Part shown: piece after piece, positions 1 through 9,123 of the stretch | Layout: every line of letters starts with the position of its first letter | Numbering within the stretch: the first letter of the stretch is position 1 | From: a virus | Strand: one strand, 5' to 3' | DNA: 20,199 nucleotides | Virus record (IMG/VR): IMGVR_UViG_3300042448_000260 | Span: 1 to 20,199 of that record | The notes under the pieces: generated by a model | Told to the model about the DNA's origin: nothing | What the model saw: only the letters and a program-made list of their open reading frames with translations | Databases searched by the model: none | Made by a program: the position numbers and the translations under genes

Positions 1-310
1 TACCCCAACCATTTACACTACCCGTAACACCATTACTATTCCAAGTCCATCCACCATTCCAAGCAATTTGATATTGCGCTGTATTTTTAAGGTTATAACT
101 TGTACTTGTACTTGTTCCCCCAACAAACGGATATAAAGCCTTCATCTTAGTCCAAATAGAATACCCTTTCAAATCAACTACCAAAGTATTGATTGCCGCT
201 TGTTGAGTAGGGTTTGTTATTCCAGCCGCTGTTATAAATGCTTGTGCATCGGGGTCAAATCCACCGCCACCGCCTGACCTTGCTAATATTCCATGTGTTG
301 CTAAAAACAT
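1..310 (-). CDS. Fibre-like virion protein, N-terminal part (runs off window)
   Basis: An open frame starts at the ATG at 308-310 and runs without a stop to the window edge, giving about 103 residues; the rest lies outside. After a short hydrophobic start comes a run of glycines (SGGGGGFDPDAQAF), then a segment with GITNPTQQAAINTLVVDLK and KMKALYPFVGG, then Trp/Asn/Gly-rich sequence. I recognise this pattern from virion surface or tail-fibre-like proteins of Bacteroidota phages, often with a lectin-like fold further on; the function is inferred. It starts 17 bp after the preceding gene, so it belongs to the same late operon. It uses GCG, CCG and ACG codons and has clearly more CpG than the neighbouring tail genes (8 in 310 bp by hand count), which suggests recent exchange. 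Confidence 0.7.
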   Translation of the reverse strand, partial: MFLATHGILARSGGGGGFDPDAQAFITAAGITNPTQQAAINTLVVDLKGYSIWTKMKALYPFVGGTSTSTSYNLKNTAQYQIAWNGGWTWNSNGVTGSVNGWG

Positions 311-327
311 ACTATTCCCGTAACCAA

Positions 328-594
328 TCATAATACAATAGTAACTGATCCACTTGTTAACTTAACACCACTAAACTTCTGAGCCTTAGTAGGTCTTATG
401 ATAGCACCTGCCTTAACTGCTGTTCCTGTAGCTGCTATGTATGTTGACTTAACATCAACTGCTGCTATCTTAATAGAGTTAAACACTGTATCCTCAAGGA
501 CTACAATAGCATCAAAGTTACCTGTGAACTCAGTTGTATTATTCAAGATATAAGTACCTTGACCTGCTATTAAAATTTCGTTATCTGTTGCCAT
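328..594 (-). CDS. Small putative virion protein, 88 aa
   Basis: This 88-residue protein is rich in Thr, Val, Ala and Ile with alternating polar and hydrophobic residues, as expected for a small beta-sandwich. There is no signal peptide or membrane segment. The N-terminal GQGTYILNNTTEFTGNF and the closing SGVKLTSGSVTIVL resemble small decoration-type or fibre-associated proteins in phage structural modules. It lies between two fibre-like genes in the late operon, which supports a virion role. I cannot tell whether it decorates the head, forms a tail accessory or is a fibre subunit. The ATG follows an A/T-only leader with no Shine-Dalgarno sequence, which is normal for this host group. Confidence 0.6.
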   Translation of the reverse strand: MATDNEILIAGQGTYILNNTTEFTGNFDAIVVLEDTVFNSIKIAAVDVKSTYIAATGTAVKAGAIIRPTKAQKFSGVKLTSGSVTIVL

Positions 595-606
595 TTTATT
601 TATTTA

Positions 607-1794
607 TTATGTTGTTAAATCTCCTGCTAAGTACCACTCATTAGTACCTCTCTTTATTAATGTAGCCATAGCATATTGTGCGGCTGTCTTAGTCTTACCT
701 CCACTTGACCTAAGTGTAACTCCTGTATCAGGCACTACAGTAACTTGACCTGCCCCATATTGTGATAGTATTATCTGAGCACCAATAGGGAAGGGTTGAG
801 CTGTGTTAGTTGGTATTATAATATTGTTACCTCCTGAGAAGTTGAGCTCTATAAATTTAGAGTTATCTCCTGTAACTAATGTATATTGTATAGTCTTAGT
901 ATCAATGGTTACATCCCTTGGTGCAGGAGTATATCCTAATGCTGTTGCAATAGTTTTATTTTTCCATAGCTGAGTTGAGCTTTCATATATCAAGGCATCA
1001 TTGTTAGCAAGCGTGCCTGTGTTAATGTAAACATTATGCAACTCATCAAGCTCCCATCCGTTCATTATCTTAACGTATATCTTACCATGATTTACATGAG
1101 CATACTCAACATAACCTATCACTACAATATGAGCTGTAGCTGCTGTAGGCTTGATGTTTGTTATTGCTCCCGGAGTTACAGAAGATAAATAAAGAACATC
1201 GCCATCTGACCACGTTTCACCTTGTAAATTACCTGTCGTATTTATCTCTTCAAGTTGTCCAACTGTTATAATAAATCCCTCTTGATTCGTTGCAATGGTT
1301 TCTGTAACAAGTCCGATTGTATCTGCTGAATTATTATCATTATCCGCTTGGGCATAAGCTACAGCTAATCTTTGACCTTGAGCACCTGATACTCTAACAG
1401 CTTGATAAGCAGCCTTAGTTAGTGTCGCATTAGGTGTTACCTTGTTCACTACTCTTGCAACTAAATCAACACCATTCTTAAGAATAACAGAGCCACCCTT
1501 CAAGGTTGTTTCTGAACTGCCTAATGTATTATTCCATCTTGTAGTTCCAACTGCTGCTGTGCCAGTTGGTGAGGTGTCTAATGTTAGCTGTCCTGCCTTG
1601 AGTTCAAACTCACCTAAGTCAACATCTTGAGTTGCTCCTGTGTAAGGAACATATGCACCAAAGACCTCTTGACCTGTGATAGAACGTGTCTCATATCCTG
1701 AGCCAGTGTCAACACTTACTTCAAGTAAGTCAGTCGCATCAAGTTCTGACCCCTTCGGAGTCATCTGAGATATTTTCTGTCTATTGATAGCCAT
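607..1794 (-). CDS. Tail fibre-like structural protein, 395 aa
   Basis: The protein looks modular and beta-rich. Residues 1-45 are a short head region (MAINRQKISQMTPKGSEL). YVPYTGATQDVDLGEF follows at about 49-64, a motif common near the N-terminus of phage fibres. A central domain from about 110 to 260 contains VRVSGAQGQRLAVAYAQAD, GFIITVGQLEEIN and GKIYVKIMNGWELDELH. The C-terminus has KTIATALGYTPA and an Asn/Gly-rich end. No enzyme motif is visible. The position after the tape measure and small tail protein fits a fibre or receptor-binding role, which is an inference. The start codon is the last part of a 15-bp element repeated at two other late-side genes. Confidence 0.72.
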   Translation of the reverse strand: MAINRQKISQMTPKGSELDATDLLEVSVDTGSGYETRSITGQEVFGAYVPYTGATQDVDLGEFELKAGQLTLDTSPTGTAAVGTTRWNNTLGSSETTLKGGSVILKNGVDLVARVVNKVTPNATLTKAAYQAVRVSGAQGQRLAVAYAQADNDNNSADTIGLVTETIATNQEGFIITVGQLEEINTTGNLQGETWSDGDVLYLSSVTPGAITNIKPTAATAHIVVIGYVEYAHVNHGKIYVKIMNGWELDELHNVYINTGTLANNDALIYESSTQLWKNKTIATALGYTPAPRDVTIDTKTIQYTLVTGDNSKFIELNFSGGNNIIIPTNTAQPFPIGAQIILSQYGAGQVTVVPDTGVTLRSSGGKTKTAAQYAMATLIKRGTNEWYLAGDLTT

Positions 1795-1806
1795 ACCTAT
1801 ATTGTA
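1792..1806 (-). promoter_or_regulatory. Repeated start element, copy A (TACAATATAGGTATG)
   Basis: The minus strand reads TACAATATAGGTATG, and the final ATG is the start codon of the fibre-like gene. The same 15 bp occur at 9092-9106 and 11629-11643. It lies in the 18-bp gap after the small tail protein gene. It could be a ribosome-loading element for a host that rarely uses Shine-Dalgarno pairing, or the downstream end of a phage-specific promoter. Confidence 0.6.
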
Positions 1807-1812
1807 ATTAAC

Positions 1813-2259
1813 TTATGATTCTGTTATAATAGGAACTTGGCAATCTGTCCAATTACTCATGTCAACATCTAATGTCATGACCCACCCTGCTGCATAGTCT
1901 AACACTTGATTATTCAATGGCACTATGGCAGGTTGTCCTAAGATATCAAAGCTATAATCATCACTGAAAGTAAAATAGTTTACTAAGTCAACCAATATTT
2001 GATGACAGTCTGAGAGTATCACAGTGATATTAGCTCTATCCTTTTGTATGATGTCAAGGCAGGTTATCTCTAAGCTCATTGTATTAGTGTTCTCAGTTGC
2101 TATAGCTGTGATAGGTGCTATAAACACAAGAGGATATTTCTCATCCTTTGTCGCAAAGTTAGGTAACTGCTCCACGAAGTCACTACCTACTTTTTTTACC
2201 TGTAGATGTGAGTTATAAAATGCCTCTATCTTGTTGATTAATGCTTGATAACTTGTCAT
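1813..2259 (-). CDS. Small tail protein (tail completion/adaptor-like), 148 aa
   Basis: A soluble alpha/beta protein of 148 residues with no signal or membrane segment. An N-terminal helix (SYQALINKIEAFYNSH) is followed by YPLVFIAPITA, a strand segment ending ITCLDIIQKDRANITVILSDC, a helix, and a C-terminal GWVMTLDVDMSNWTDC. The arrangement of YPLVF, LDI...D..N and LSDC followed by a Trp-containing C-terminal strand is one I associate with small tail or neck proteins near the tape measure gene in Bacteroidota phages. The exact role is not established. Its ATG overlaps the tape measure stop (ATGA at 2256-2259), so translation is probably coupled and the products made in a set ratio. Confidence 0.6.
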   Translation of the reverse strand: MTSYQALINKIEAFYNSHLQVKKVGSDFVEQLPNFATKDEKYPLVFIAPITAIATENTNTMSLEITCLDIIQKDRANITVILSDCHQILVDLVNYFTFSDDYSFDILGQPAIVPLNNQVLDYAAGWVMTLDVDMSNWTDCQVPIITES

Positions 2260-4823
2260 AGTTCTGCGTTCTTTTGTATCTTATTAATTTTGTTCTGTGT
2301 ATCAGTCATCTCAGTCTCACTCACTATAGCATTGACTGTGATAGTCTGACCTTGCTGTGCTCCCTCTCCACCTACATTATTGAGTTGATTGCCTTGACCG
2401 AATAGACTAACTGATGGAGTTGCCATGCCTCCTGTTGTGCTACCTCCACCTGTGAAACTATTAGTGTCTGCAGTTGGAGCATTACCTCCACCCTCAAAGG
2501 ATGTGCTTGCTATTGTTGCCAGACTTGTTGCCGTTGATATTACTGAGCCAGCTATTGCAGCAGCCATAGCAAAACCTCCATCAAACTTAGGATATTGAGC
2601 AAGGATTGAAACAATAGATTGAGCTCCATTGATAACAGCCATTGCCAACTGCATTTTTTTCTGTTGCTCAAATTGTTGTTTTAGAATTTTCTCCTCCTCT
2701 TTACTTCCTTGTTGTACTCCTTTAAGTTTCTTTTTTGTGTTGATATCTTGTATTGATGCAATGGCTCCTGCTGCTGTTGTAGCAAGTTGGAAGCCAGCCT
2801 CAATATTTGCATTAAGTTTCTCTCTTGCCTTCTCATCTATCTCAACTAACTTAGCAGCTGTTGCCTCTTCTGCCACTTCCTTAGCCTGTCTAAATTTCTC
2901 TTCAATGGCTGCCTTCTCTTCCTCTGATAGGTTAAGTGCTGCCAGCTCAGCAGTTCTTTGAGTATCTAATGTTGCTAATGTAGTTTTAAGAAATGCCTCA
3001 TTTGCTGCAATCTCTTCCTCCTTAGTACCTTTAAATCTCTCAAGTTCAAAGGCTTCCTTAGATAGTTTAGTCTCTGCTGTAAGTTGTGCAGCTGCTAAAA
3101 TCTTTTGTTGATTCTCAATCTTTTTAACTGTGATTTGGTCATCAATTTCTTTTAACTTTTTAGCAGTCTCATCCTCAAGCAATCCTCTCTCCTCTGAGCC
3201 TACCTCAAGTGAGTCCATCTTTATCTTTGCCTCAGCTTCAAGTAGTTCCTTTTGTGCCTCAAATTTAGCAATATCATCTGCTGCATTAAGTTCTTTTCTT
3301 TTTAGCCTTGCAATTAACTCCTCATTCTCTGCCTTCTCTATATCCGCTGCATTCTTATCTCTTGCTTTCTTAAGGTCATTGTCAATCTTTGCGAGTGCTG
3401 CCTTTTGATCAACTTCCTTTTTATAGATTTTAGCAAGATTATCAAACAAATATTTTCTCTCAGCTTCAAGTTGTGTTATGCGTAAATCCCTAAGTTCCTG
3501 CTCTGACTTACCTGCATTCTCTGCCTCTTGCAAAGCTACCTCATTCTTTTTACGTAGGTCAGCAAGAGCCTCAGAATATTTATTCTTTACCTCTTTATTA
3601 GTGTTGCCCACACTTGTTACGTTAGCTTTAGATACAGCTGCATTACCTTTGTTAGTTATCTCTAACTCCTGTCTTTTAAAGTCCTGGATAATCAAGTTCT
3701 TTAACTGCTGAGCCTTAGCAAGTGCAGTGCTATCACCTAATTGCTGAGCCTCTTTAATCTGCTGCTCTACCTTAGCAAGTGCCTCCTTCTGTTGGATGTC
3801 AAGCATTGCCTTAGCACGCTCAGACTCTCCCTTGATTTGCTTGGCCTGTAGTAACTCAATCTGCTTATCTAAGCTGACATTGAGATTCCTTATAGCGTTA
3901 ATCTTGTTTATCTCATTCTGCACTTGTTGATTAGCAAGATCCGCTTGAGTTTTAGTCAAGTCAGCTAATCTCTTCTTATCCTCTTCTGTAAGTTCCTTCT
4001 TTAAGTTTAATGAGTCAATCTCAGCTTGATTAATAGCCATGTCCCCCTCTATCTGTTCCCTCTTAAGGTCAAATATACTTTGACTTGTATCTATCTGGAT
4101 TCCTAACTTCTCCTCAATAGCAGCTATCTCCTCATCACTTAAGTCCTTAGTAAGGTTATATAGTTCCTGCCTTGCTTGACTTTCTGCCTTGAGGCTTTCT
4201 CTATTTTTCTCACTTGCCTCTTTAACTGCCTCAGCATTTTCCTCTGCTGCATTATCTGTTAAACCCATCCAATCAGTCAAGTCCTTAAATCCTTGTATCA
4301 CTGCATTGATAGGGATCATTATTGCCTCTAAGATGGCATCAAGTACACCAATCTTTTTTAAGAATATACCAATGGCTACAACAATAGCAGTGATTACCGC
4401 CACTAATAAAAAGATAGGATTCATTAAGATGGTTGCTCCAAGTTTTACAAATGCTCCACCCACTGTAGATAGAGTACCCATGAACCCTTTGAAGCCCTTT
4501 GCTAAGTCTCCAGGATTGAGCTTGCCCATTACATTACTAAACACTTGAGCCTTCTGCTGTGCCTCCTCAAAATCTAAGCTCATCAATGAGTCCTTGATAC
4601 CTCCGATAGAATTACTCACCTGCTCAAATTTAGAGCCTGATGCAAATACATTCACTGCATCATTAGCATCTGCAAGTTGATCTTTCAACTCCCCAGCCTT
4701 TGCGGCAAGTTGTGCAATCTGTTCTGGATCAGTTGCATCTGCAATAGCTCCTTTGAGTTCTCTTAATTCAGCTTTGATAGCACCAATGCCGGTTATCTTT
4801 AATGGTATTTCAACTTCATTCAT
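2256..4823 (-). CDS. Tail tape measure protein, 855 aa
   Basis: This sets the length of a long phage tail and is ejected with the DNA. The N-terminus (1-110) is helical. Residues 124-180 are strongly hydrophobic (TILMNPIFLLVAVITAIVVA), the membrane-active patch typical of tape measures. About 190-720 is one long charged coiled coil rich in Lys, Glu, Ala and Gln. About 724-775 is a second hydrophobic, Ala-rich stretch, then a Gly/Ser/Thr-rich linker to about 826 and a short charged C-terminus. At the usual helical rise of about 1.5 angstrom per residue the tail would be roughly 125-130 nm, an estimate only. It overlaps the tail-hub gene by 8 bp upstream and the next gene by 4 bp. I see no protease or muramidase domain. 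Confidence 0.9.
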   Translation of the reverse strand: MNEVEIPLKITGIGAIKAELRELKGAIADATDPEQIAQLAAKAGELKDQLADANDAVNVFASGSKFEQVSNSIGGIKDSLMSLDFEEAQQKAQVFSNVMGKLNPGDLAKGFKGFMGTLSTVGGAFVKLGATILMNPIFLLVAVITAIVVAIGIFLKKIGVLDAILEAIMIPINAVIQGFKDLTDWMGLTDNAAEENAEAVKEASEKNRESLKAESQARQELYNLTKDLSDEEIAAIEEKLGIQIDTSQSIFDLKREQIEGDMAINQAEIDSLNLKKELTEEDKKRLADLTKTQADLANQQVQNEINKINAIRNLNVSLDKQIELLQAKQIKGESERAKAMLDIQQKEALAKVEQQIKEAQQLGDSTALAKAQQLKNLIIQDFKRQELEITNKGNAAVSKANVTSVGNTNKEVKNKYSEALADLRKKNEVALQEAENAGKSEQELRDLRITQLEAERKYLFDNLAKIYKKEVDQKAALAKIDNDLKKARDKNAADIEKAENEELIARLKRKELNAADDIAKFEAQKELLEAEAKIKMDSLEVGSEERGLLEDETAKKLKEIDDQITVKKIENQQKILAAAQLTAETKLSKEAFELERFKGTKEEEIAANEAFLKTTLATLDTQRTAELAALNLSEEEKAAIEEKFRQAKEVAEEATAAKLVEIDEKAREKLNANIEAGFQLATTAAGAIASIQDINTKKKLKGVQQGSKEEEKILKQQFEQQKKMQLAMAVINGAQSIVSILAQYPKFDGGFAMAAAIAGSVISTATSLATIASTSFEGGGNAPTADTNSFTGGGSTTGGMATPSVSLFGQGNQLNNVGGEGAQQGQTITVNAIVSETEMTDTQNKINKIQKNAEL

Positions 4824-7602
4824 ATACTCTAATTTCTATTGTGTTATTCAATAATGTGTTATCACCACCTGTGTATGCAAAGTCATACCATTCAACAATT
4901 ATTCTGTCAGCATTAACCCATGTAATATAGTAAACACCTTGTGAAGAGTTAACTTGACTTATCATTAAGTAAGTTCTATTAGCATCAGGGAATGCTCCAA
5001 TTAACACACCCTCATATTGACCAACTCCAACTCTTGACCATACAATATCACCTATTGTGTTTTCAAGTACAATTACTGTAGGATCTAATATTCCTGTCTG
5101 ACTAATAGTTGCAATATATTTCTTATACCCTACAACAGGAGCTCCATTAATACTCTCAGTCACTGTCAAGTTAGGTACTACCATACCATCACTCTCTAAG
5201 GTCTGACCATCTCCAATCACTACTCCCTTAACACCTGGACTCACAGCGTTGCCCTTACCAAAGATTAGAACATCTGATCCGGGCACCACTACATTATTAA
5301 CTTGAGCACTCTGTTTGAACACCTCATTATTACCAACTGCCACAATAGTATCTCCAATAGGCTTGCCGCCTGCAGTCTTATAAGGTGCTAAGTCAATCTC
5401 AGTATCAATACTTATCAACTCTACCTTTGTGAGGCTGTTGTTGTTAGCATTGTAATCTTGAATCTTGTTTATATTCCACCATGAATTGTCAATGTAAATC
5501 TTATCATTGAGCTTTAAAGATTGTATATCAACCTCATTCAAGTCAAAGTAAGCTATCAACATTTTACCTACATTGATTTGATTAACAGTCCTTCTCCAAT
5601 ATAAGTTATACAGGTTGTTAGCTGTCAGAGTTGCTACCTCATAAAAGTAGTAATCATTCGTGCCAAAGTTAATATCAAATGTAGGATACAATGGATTATT
5701 GAAATGACCAATCATAGGATAGTCAGTCAAGCCTATCTCTCCTGTTGTGCCAAAGTCTATGATGTCAAATGGTTGGCATGTACCTAATCCTCCATCATAT
5801 AAGATACGGATGTTAGTATTAGGTGCAGCTCCATTGATTGCAGGAACATAAGCTCCGAATAATGTTTTATACACAGGAGTAGGTGAGAATAATAGCTCCT
5901 TAGTATCTACATCCTTAACATATTCATTGTCAAAGGTGTATTCTATCTGACCATAAATCTCTCCTGTAGCTTGTGTGTAAAGTACATTAGACTGATCCTC
6001 ATCCGGTGCATAGGTGAGCTTAAGTTTTTTCTTAGTTACATCTGGAAGGAACATCAACTCTTGAGCCTTATCCTTAGCTAACTTCTGGCTCCAATCCTTC
6101 TCAGCTCCTGAGTCGTAATACTCATCTCGATGTCTTAGTATAAGGTTGTATGGATTGTCAATATCTTGCTCAACATATAAGTTGTACATCTGAAATATTG
6201 ACTTAACAAAATCAGACTGCTTAATCTCTACAGGAACATAAGAGTTCATGATTAGAGTCCCTCCTGTAGTCTGCACATTATTGCTTGGCAGTATCACCAT
6301 GTTGATAGATACTAAGTCAAGCACAACATTGACATCTACAGGAGTGAAACCACCACCTGCTGCAATCCAAATATTAGCTCCATTACTGTTAGCACTACCA
6401 TAGGTCTGAGTTACCTCAACTCCTATAGATAATATCTGTATGTCATTAGGGTCTATTGCTAAGTTGAAAGGGTCATTTGTTAATGCAGGAATGCTAAGAG
6501 ATTCAGCAAAGGTCAATATAGTAGTGTTGCCTGTTGGTAATGGTGATGCTGCAGGATAGTAAGCTACTCCACTTGTTGTGCCATACACCTTTACGTTGCC
6601 AAGCCCTGCCACATATACCTGAGCAAATACCCTATATTTATTTTTAACTATGTATCCTCCTGCTACATACTCAAGGACTGCATTACCTCCACTATTATTG
6701 TCAAGGATGATACTGCCTCCAATCTGTAGCTCATATGTATAGTTCTCACCTGCAAGAGCATTAGTGCTAAATGGTGAACTGTACTCCCCTGTTAAAGGGT
6801 CATATAAATTCTGAGTGTCAATCACCTCTGTCCATCCAGAGTCAATATCCTCTTGGAAGGTATAGTTCACTCCTGTGCCCTGTACATAACTTGTTGTCCA
6901 TGTGTTTGTTGCCTCAACTCTATAGTCATTGTAATCAAAGTTATTAACATCCCCATTGTAAGGTATTAACAACTTATCAAAGTGAGCATCTGTTAATCCT
7001 GCCCATGTGTAAGTGAATCCAGCCACAGCAAATATCCTATCAAAGTAAGTCTGAGCATAGATAGCAGGTTTGAACTCATTAGCTTGATAGACATTAGTAC
7101 CTGTGCAATATGGCATCACGTACTTATATCCATCTGTTACAGTGTTGCTGAATGTAGCTGCTATATCAGTTGATGAGAATGTATGATCTAAGTCTGAGAA
7201 ATCTAAGTCATCAAGATTAGCATTAGTGATAGCACTAAAAAACTCAGCTCTGCTATCCTTAATCAATACAGTATAGTTAACCTCCTCCTCATAAGCATTA
7301 GTGTACTGAGACTTATTAACACTTACCAACTGTAGCAGTGCATCATCTAAGATAGGCACTCCATTCTGTATCACTTGACATCGAGTCAACGTGTTGATGT
7401 TAAATGTTCCAGCTTGAATATTTACATCATAGTAATTCCCAAGCAACTCATGATTGTTCTTAGTTCCCTCAAGGACAATGGTTTTAGAAAAAGTTCCTTT
7501 GCGAGATGTTAAATCTCTAATATCACCAATGTTAAATGTTATCGGAAAATTAGTCTTCTCAGATACATCTAAGACTCCTGTCTCAAGTATTATCTTAACC
7601 AT
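4816..7602 (-). CDS. Large tail-tip/baseplate hub-like protein, 928 aa
   Basis: A large beta-rich protein with no enzyme motif or signal peptide. The N-terminal 60 residues (FPITFNIGDIRDLTSRKGTF at 19-38, followed by FSKTIVLEGT) form a distinctive block that I associate with the largest tail-tip protein of Bacteroidota siphoviruses. The middle contains FDRIFAVAGFTYTW and, further on, SDFVKSIFQMYNLYVEQ and ILRHRDEYYD, a region that looks like the DNA-channel hub. The last 200 residues are Val/Gly/Asn-rich with FGKGNAVSPGVKGVVIGDG, resembling fibre-type repeats, so a fibre part may be fused at the C-terminus. It overlaps both the 499-aa gene and the tape measure gene by 8 bp. Hub is inferred from size and position; another minor tail protein is possible. 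Confidence 0.7.
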   Translation of the reverse strand: MVKIILETGVLDVSEKTNFPITFNIGDIRDLTSRKGTFSKTIVLEGTKNNHELLGNYYDVNIQAGTFNINTLTRCQVIQNGVPILDDALLQLVSVNKSQYTNAYEEEVNYTVLIKDSRAEFFSAITNANLDDLDFSDLDHTFSSTDIAATFSNTVTDGYKYVMPYCTGTNVYQANEFKPAIYAQTYFDRIFAVAGFTYTWAGLTDAHFDKLLIPYNGDVNNFDYNDYRVEATNTWTTSYVQGTGVNYTFQEDIDSGWTEVIDTQNLYDPLTGEYSSPFSTNALAGENYTYELQIGGSIILDNNSGGNAVLEYVAGGYIVKNKYRVFAQVYVAGLGNVKVYGTTSGVAYYPAASPLPTGNTTILTFAESLSIPALTNDPFNLAIDPNDIQILSIGVEVTQTYGSANSNGANIWIAAGGGFTPVDVNVVLDLVSINMVILPSNNVQTTGGTLIMNSYVPVEIKQSDFVKSIFQMYNLYVEQDIDNPYNLILRHRDEYYDSGAEKDWSQKLAKDKAQELMFLPDVTKKKLKLTYAPDEDQSNVLYTQATGEIYGQIEYTFDNEYVKDVDTKELLFSPTPVYKTLFGAYVPAINGAAPNTNIRILYDGGLGTCQPFDIIDFGTTGEIGLTDYPMIGHFNNPLYPTFDINFGTNDYYFYEVATLTANNLYNLYWRRTVNQINVGKMLIAYFDLNEVDIQSLKLNDKIYIDNSWWNINKIQDYNANNNSLTKVELISIDTEIDLAPYKTAGGKPIGDTIVAVGNNEVFKQSAQVNNVVVPGSDVLIFGKGNAVSPGVKGVVIGDGQTLESDGMVVPNLTVTESINGAPVVGYKKYIATISQTGILDPTVIVLENTIGDIVWSRVGVGQYEGVLIGAFPDANRTYLMISQVNSSQGVYYITWVNADRIIVEWYDFAYTGGDNTLLNNTIEIRVYE

Positions 7603-9094
7603 TGATTATATCGTTATTAGATAACCTTACTTGGATTGACTGCTTGATTAGGTTGTTGTTGCGTTGCTTATATACCTCAAAGTTTGTGTTAAGCACATTA
7701 CAGCTCACATACTCAGTTGACTCAGGGATATGTATGATACATCCACTCTCATCATAAAGATTATCCAAGTCCTCTGTAATACGATACACTACGTTTTTAA
7801 CATAGGTTTGTGGAGAAGTTAACAACTGCTGAAAGTATGTACCCTCTGCCTCACTCATCCAGTTAGTGTTGAGGTCGTATGTCTTAACTACTTGAGTGTT
7901 GAAATTAACTTGACCTTGTTCATAAGTTTTATACTTCCATTGAGATGAGGTGACATATCCCGGGACATCCTTGTTGTATGTATCCCTCTTGATTGTGCCC
8001 TTCTCATAGCTCTTAAGTTGGAAGGCAAAGCTACCCCATGAGCCCATCCTATCTAAGAATAAGATATGACTCTCAGAGATTAATGTCCTTGTATCTATGT
8101 TCACCTTGTAACTCACTGACTTAGGGTCAATGAATCCGGGAGAGCCATCTCGATAAGTTACTGTGTACCACTTAGTATCCTGTTTTACAAGTGGAGCAGT
8201 GCCACTCACTAAGGTAAGTGAGCCATAGTTATTAGGACCAACTGCCACACCTTTAATATAGTCAAGTCCACTCACTGACTTGTAGAACACATCCCCGTCA
8301 TCATTAATAAAGTACACCCTCTTGTTAGATCCTATGCCCACATCCTTGAAGTTGAGCCATAAGTCCTGACCAAGTGTACATGTAAAGTTCAAAGGTTGGT
8401 CAGTGAGCCACAGTCCAGATGTGTTATCAAGTGTGTAGTCAGTCTGATCATAGAATGGCATATCTATCCAAGGAATAGCTCCATTGAATACATACTTATC
8501 TAAGGTGCTAATCTCATTGAGGTTGATGTCCTTCCTATTGTCAGCATACTTGATACTTCCATTGATAGTGGCATCTGTTACCTCTGACCATAAAGCATTG
8601 ATAGTGAAGTTAGTTGTGCCTGTGATTGAAATCACTGTGTGCAATCCTTCCACTCCCGGGTTGGCCACACCTCCATCTGCCTGTGTTATGTTTATCTGAT
8701 CACCAACTTGAAAGGCATGAGTTGCTGTGATGCGTACATTGCCTCCATTGTTCACCAATGAAGCTGTGTAAGATAATGTGTAGATATACTCCTCACCTAT
8801 CTTAACATCAAACTTGTAATATGAGTTAGCCGCATCATAAAAGGTTGTGATTGTGGGATTGAAGTCATAGCTTACCATGTTGCTCAATAGCTTGCTCAAG
8901 TCCTGCTCCCCATATCCTGTGCCATAGGTAGGCAGTGCCTTATAGTATCCTATCCTATTGGCTGTGCCTGACTCAAATATCTCAAAGATATATCGGAAGC
9001 CATCATTGTTGACATTAGTTGAGTTAACTATGAACTTGCACTCATTGTAAGCAGGAGTGAAATCTTGAGGTTCTGCTATGATTGTCATTGCCAT
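7595..9094 (-). CDS. Distal tail/tail-tip protein, 499 aa
   Basis: A beta-rich soluble protein. Residues 1-100 hold an Ig-like or Dit-like opening (FIVNSTNV, FRYIFEIFESG). Residues 113-187 look like an inserted small beta domain (HAFQVGDQINITQADGG through SIKYADNRKD), a module seen inserted in several phage proteins. The second half contains ILFLDRMGSWGSFAFQLKS, a motif I associate with tail-tip proteins in Bacteroidota phages. It directly follows the large terminase and precedes the hub-like gene, overlapping the latter by 8 bp. There are two in-frame ATGs, at 9094 and 9088; I chose the first because it is the ATG of the repeated 15-bp start element. A distal tail role is inferred. Confidence 0.65.
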   Translation of the reverse strand: MAMTIIAEPQDFTPAYNECKFIVNSTNVNNDGFRYIFEIFESGTANRIGYYKALPTYGTGYGEQDLSKLLSNMVSYDFNPTITTFYDAANSYYKFDVKIGEEYIYTLSYTASLVNNGGNVRITATHAFQVGDQINITQADGGVANPGVEGLHTVISITGTTNFTINALWSEVTDATINGSIKYADNRKDINLNEISTLDKYVFNGAIPWIDMPFYDQTDYTLDNTSGLWLTDQPLNFTCTLGQDLWLNFKDVGIGSNKRVYFINDDGDVFYKSVSGLDYIKGVAVGPNNYGSLTLVSGTAPLVKQDTKWYTVTYRDGSPGFIDPKSVSYKVNIDTRTLISESHILFLDRMGSWGSFAFQLKSYEKGTIKRDTYNKDVPGYVTSSQWKYKTYEQGQVNFNTQVVKTYDLNTNWMSEAEGTYFQQLLTSPQTYVKNVVYRITEDLDNLYDESGCIIHIPESTEYVSCNVLNTNFEVYKQRNNNLIKQSIQVRLSNNDIING

Positions 9095-9106
9095 ACCTAT
9101 ATTGTA
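9092..9106 (-). promoter_or_regulatory. Repeated start element, copy B (TACAATATAGGTATG)
   Basis: It lies in the 29-bp gap between the large terminase stop and the 499-aa tail gene, and its ATG is that gene's start. Copies B and C also share AAA just before it, giving 18 identical bases (9092-9109 and 11629-11646). Copies A and B also share GC after the ATG. Role unknown: translation enhancer or promoter. Confidence 0.6.
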
Positions 9107-9123
9107 TTTCAGTTGGCATCCTG

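Noticed and set aside
2629-4548. Several plus-strand open frames opposite the tape measure gene
   Set aside because: They are Ser/Leu/Ala-rich mirror products of the lysine/glutamate-rich coiled coil, with no leader or domain; shadows of the real gene.
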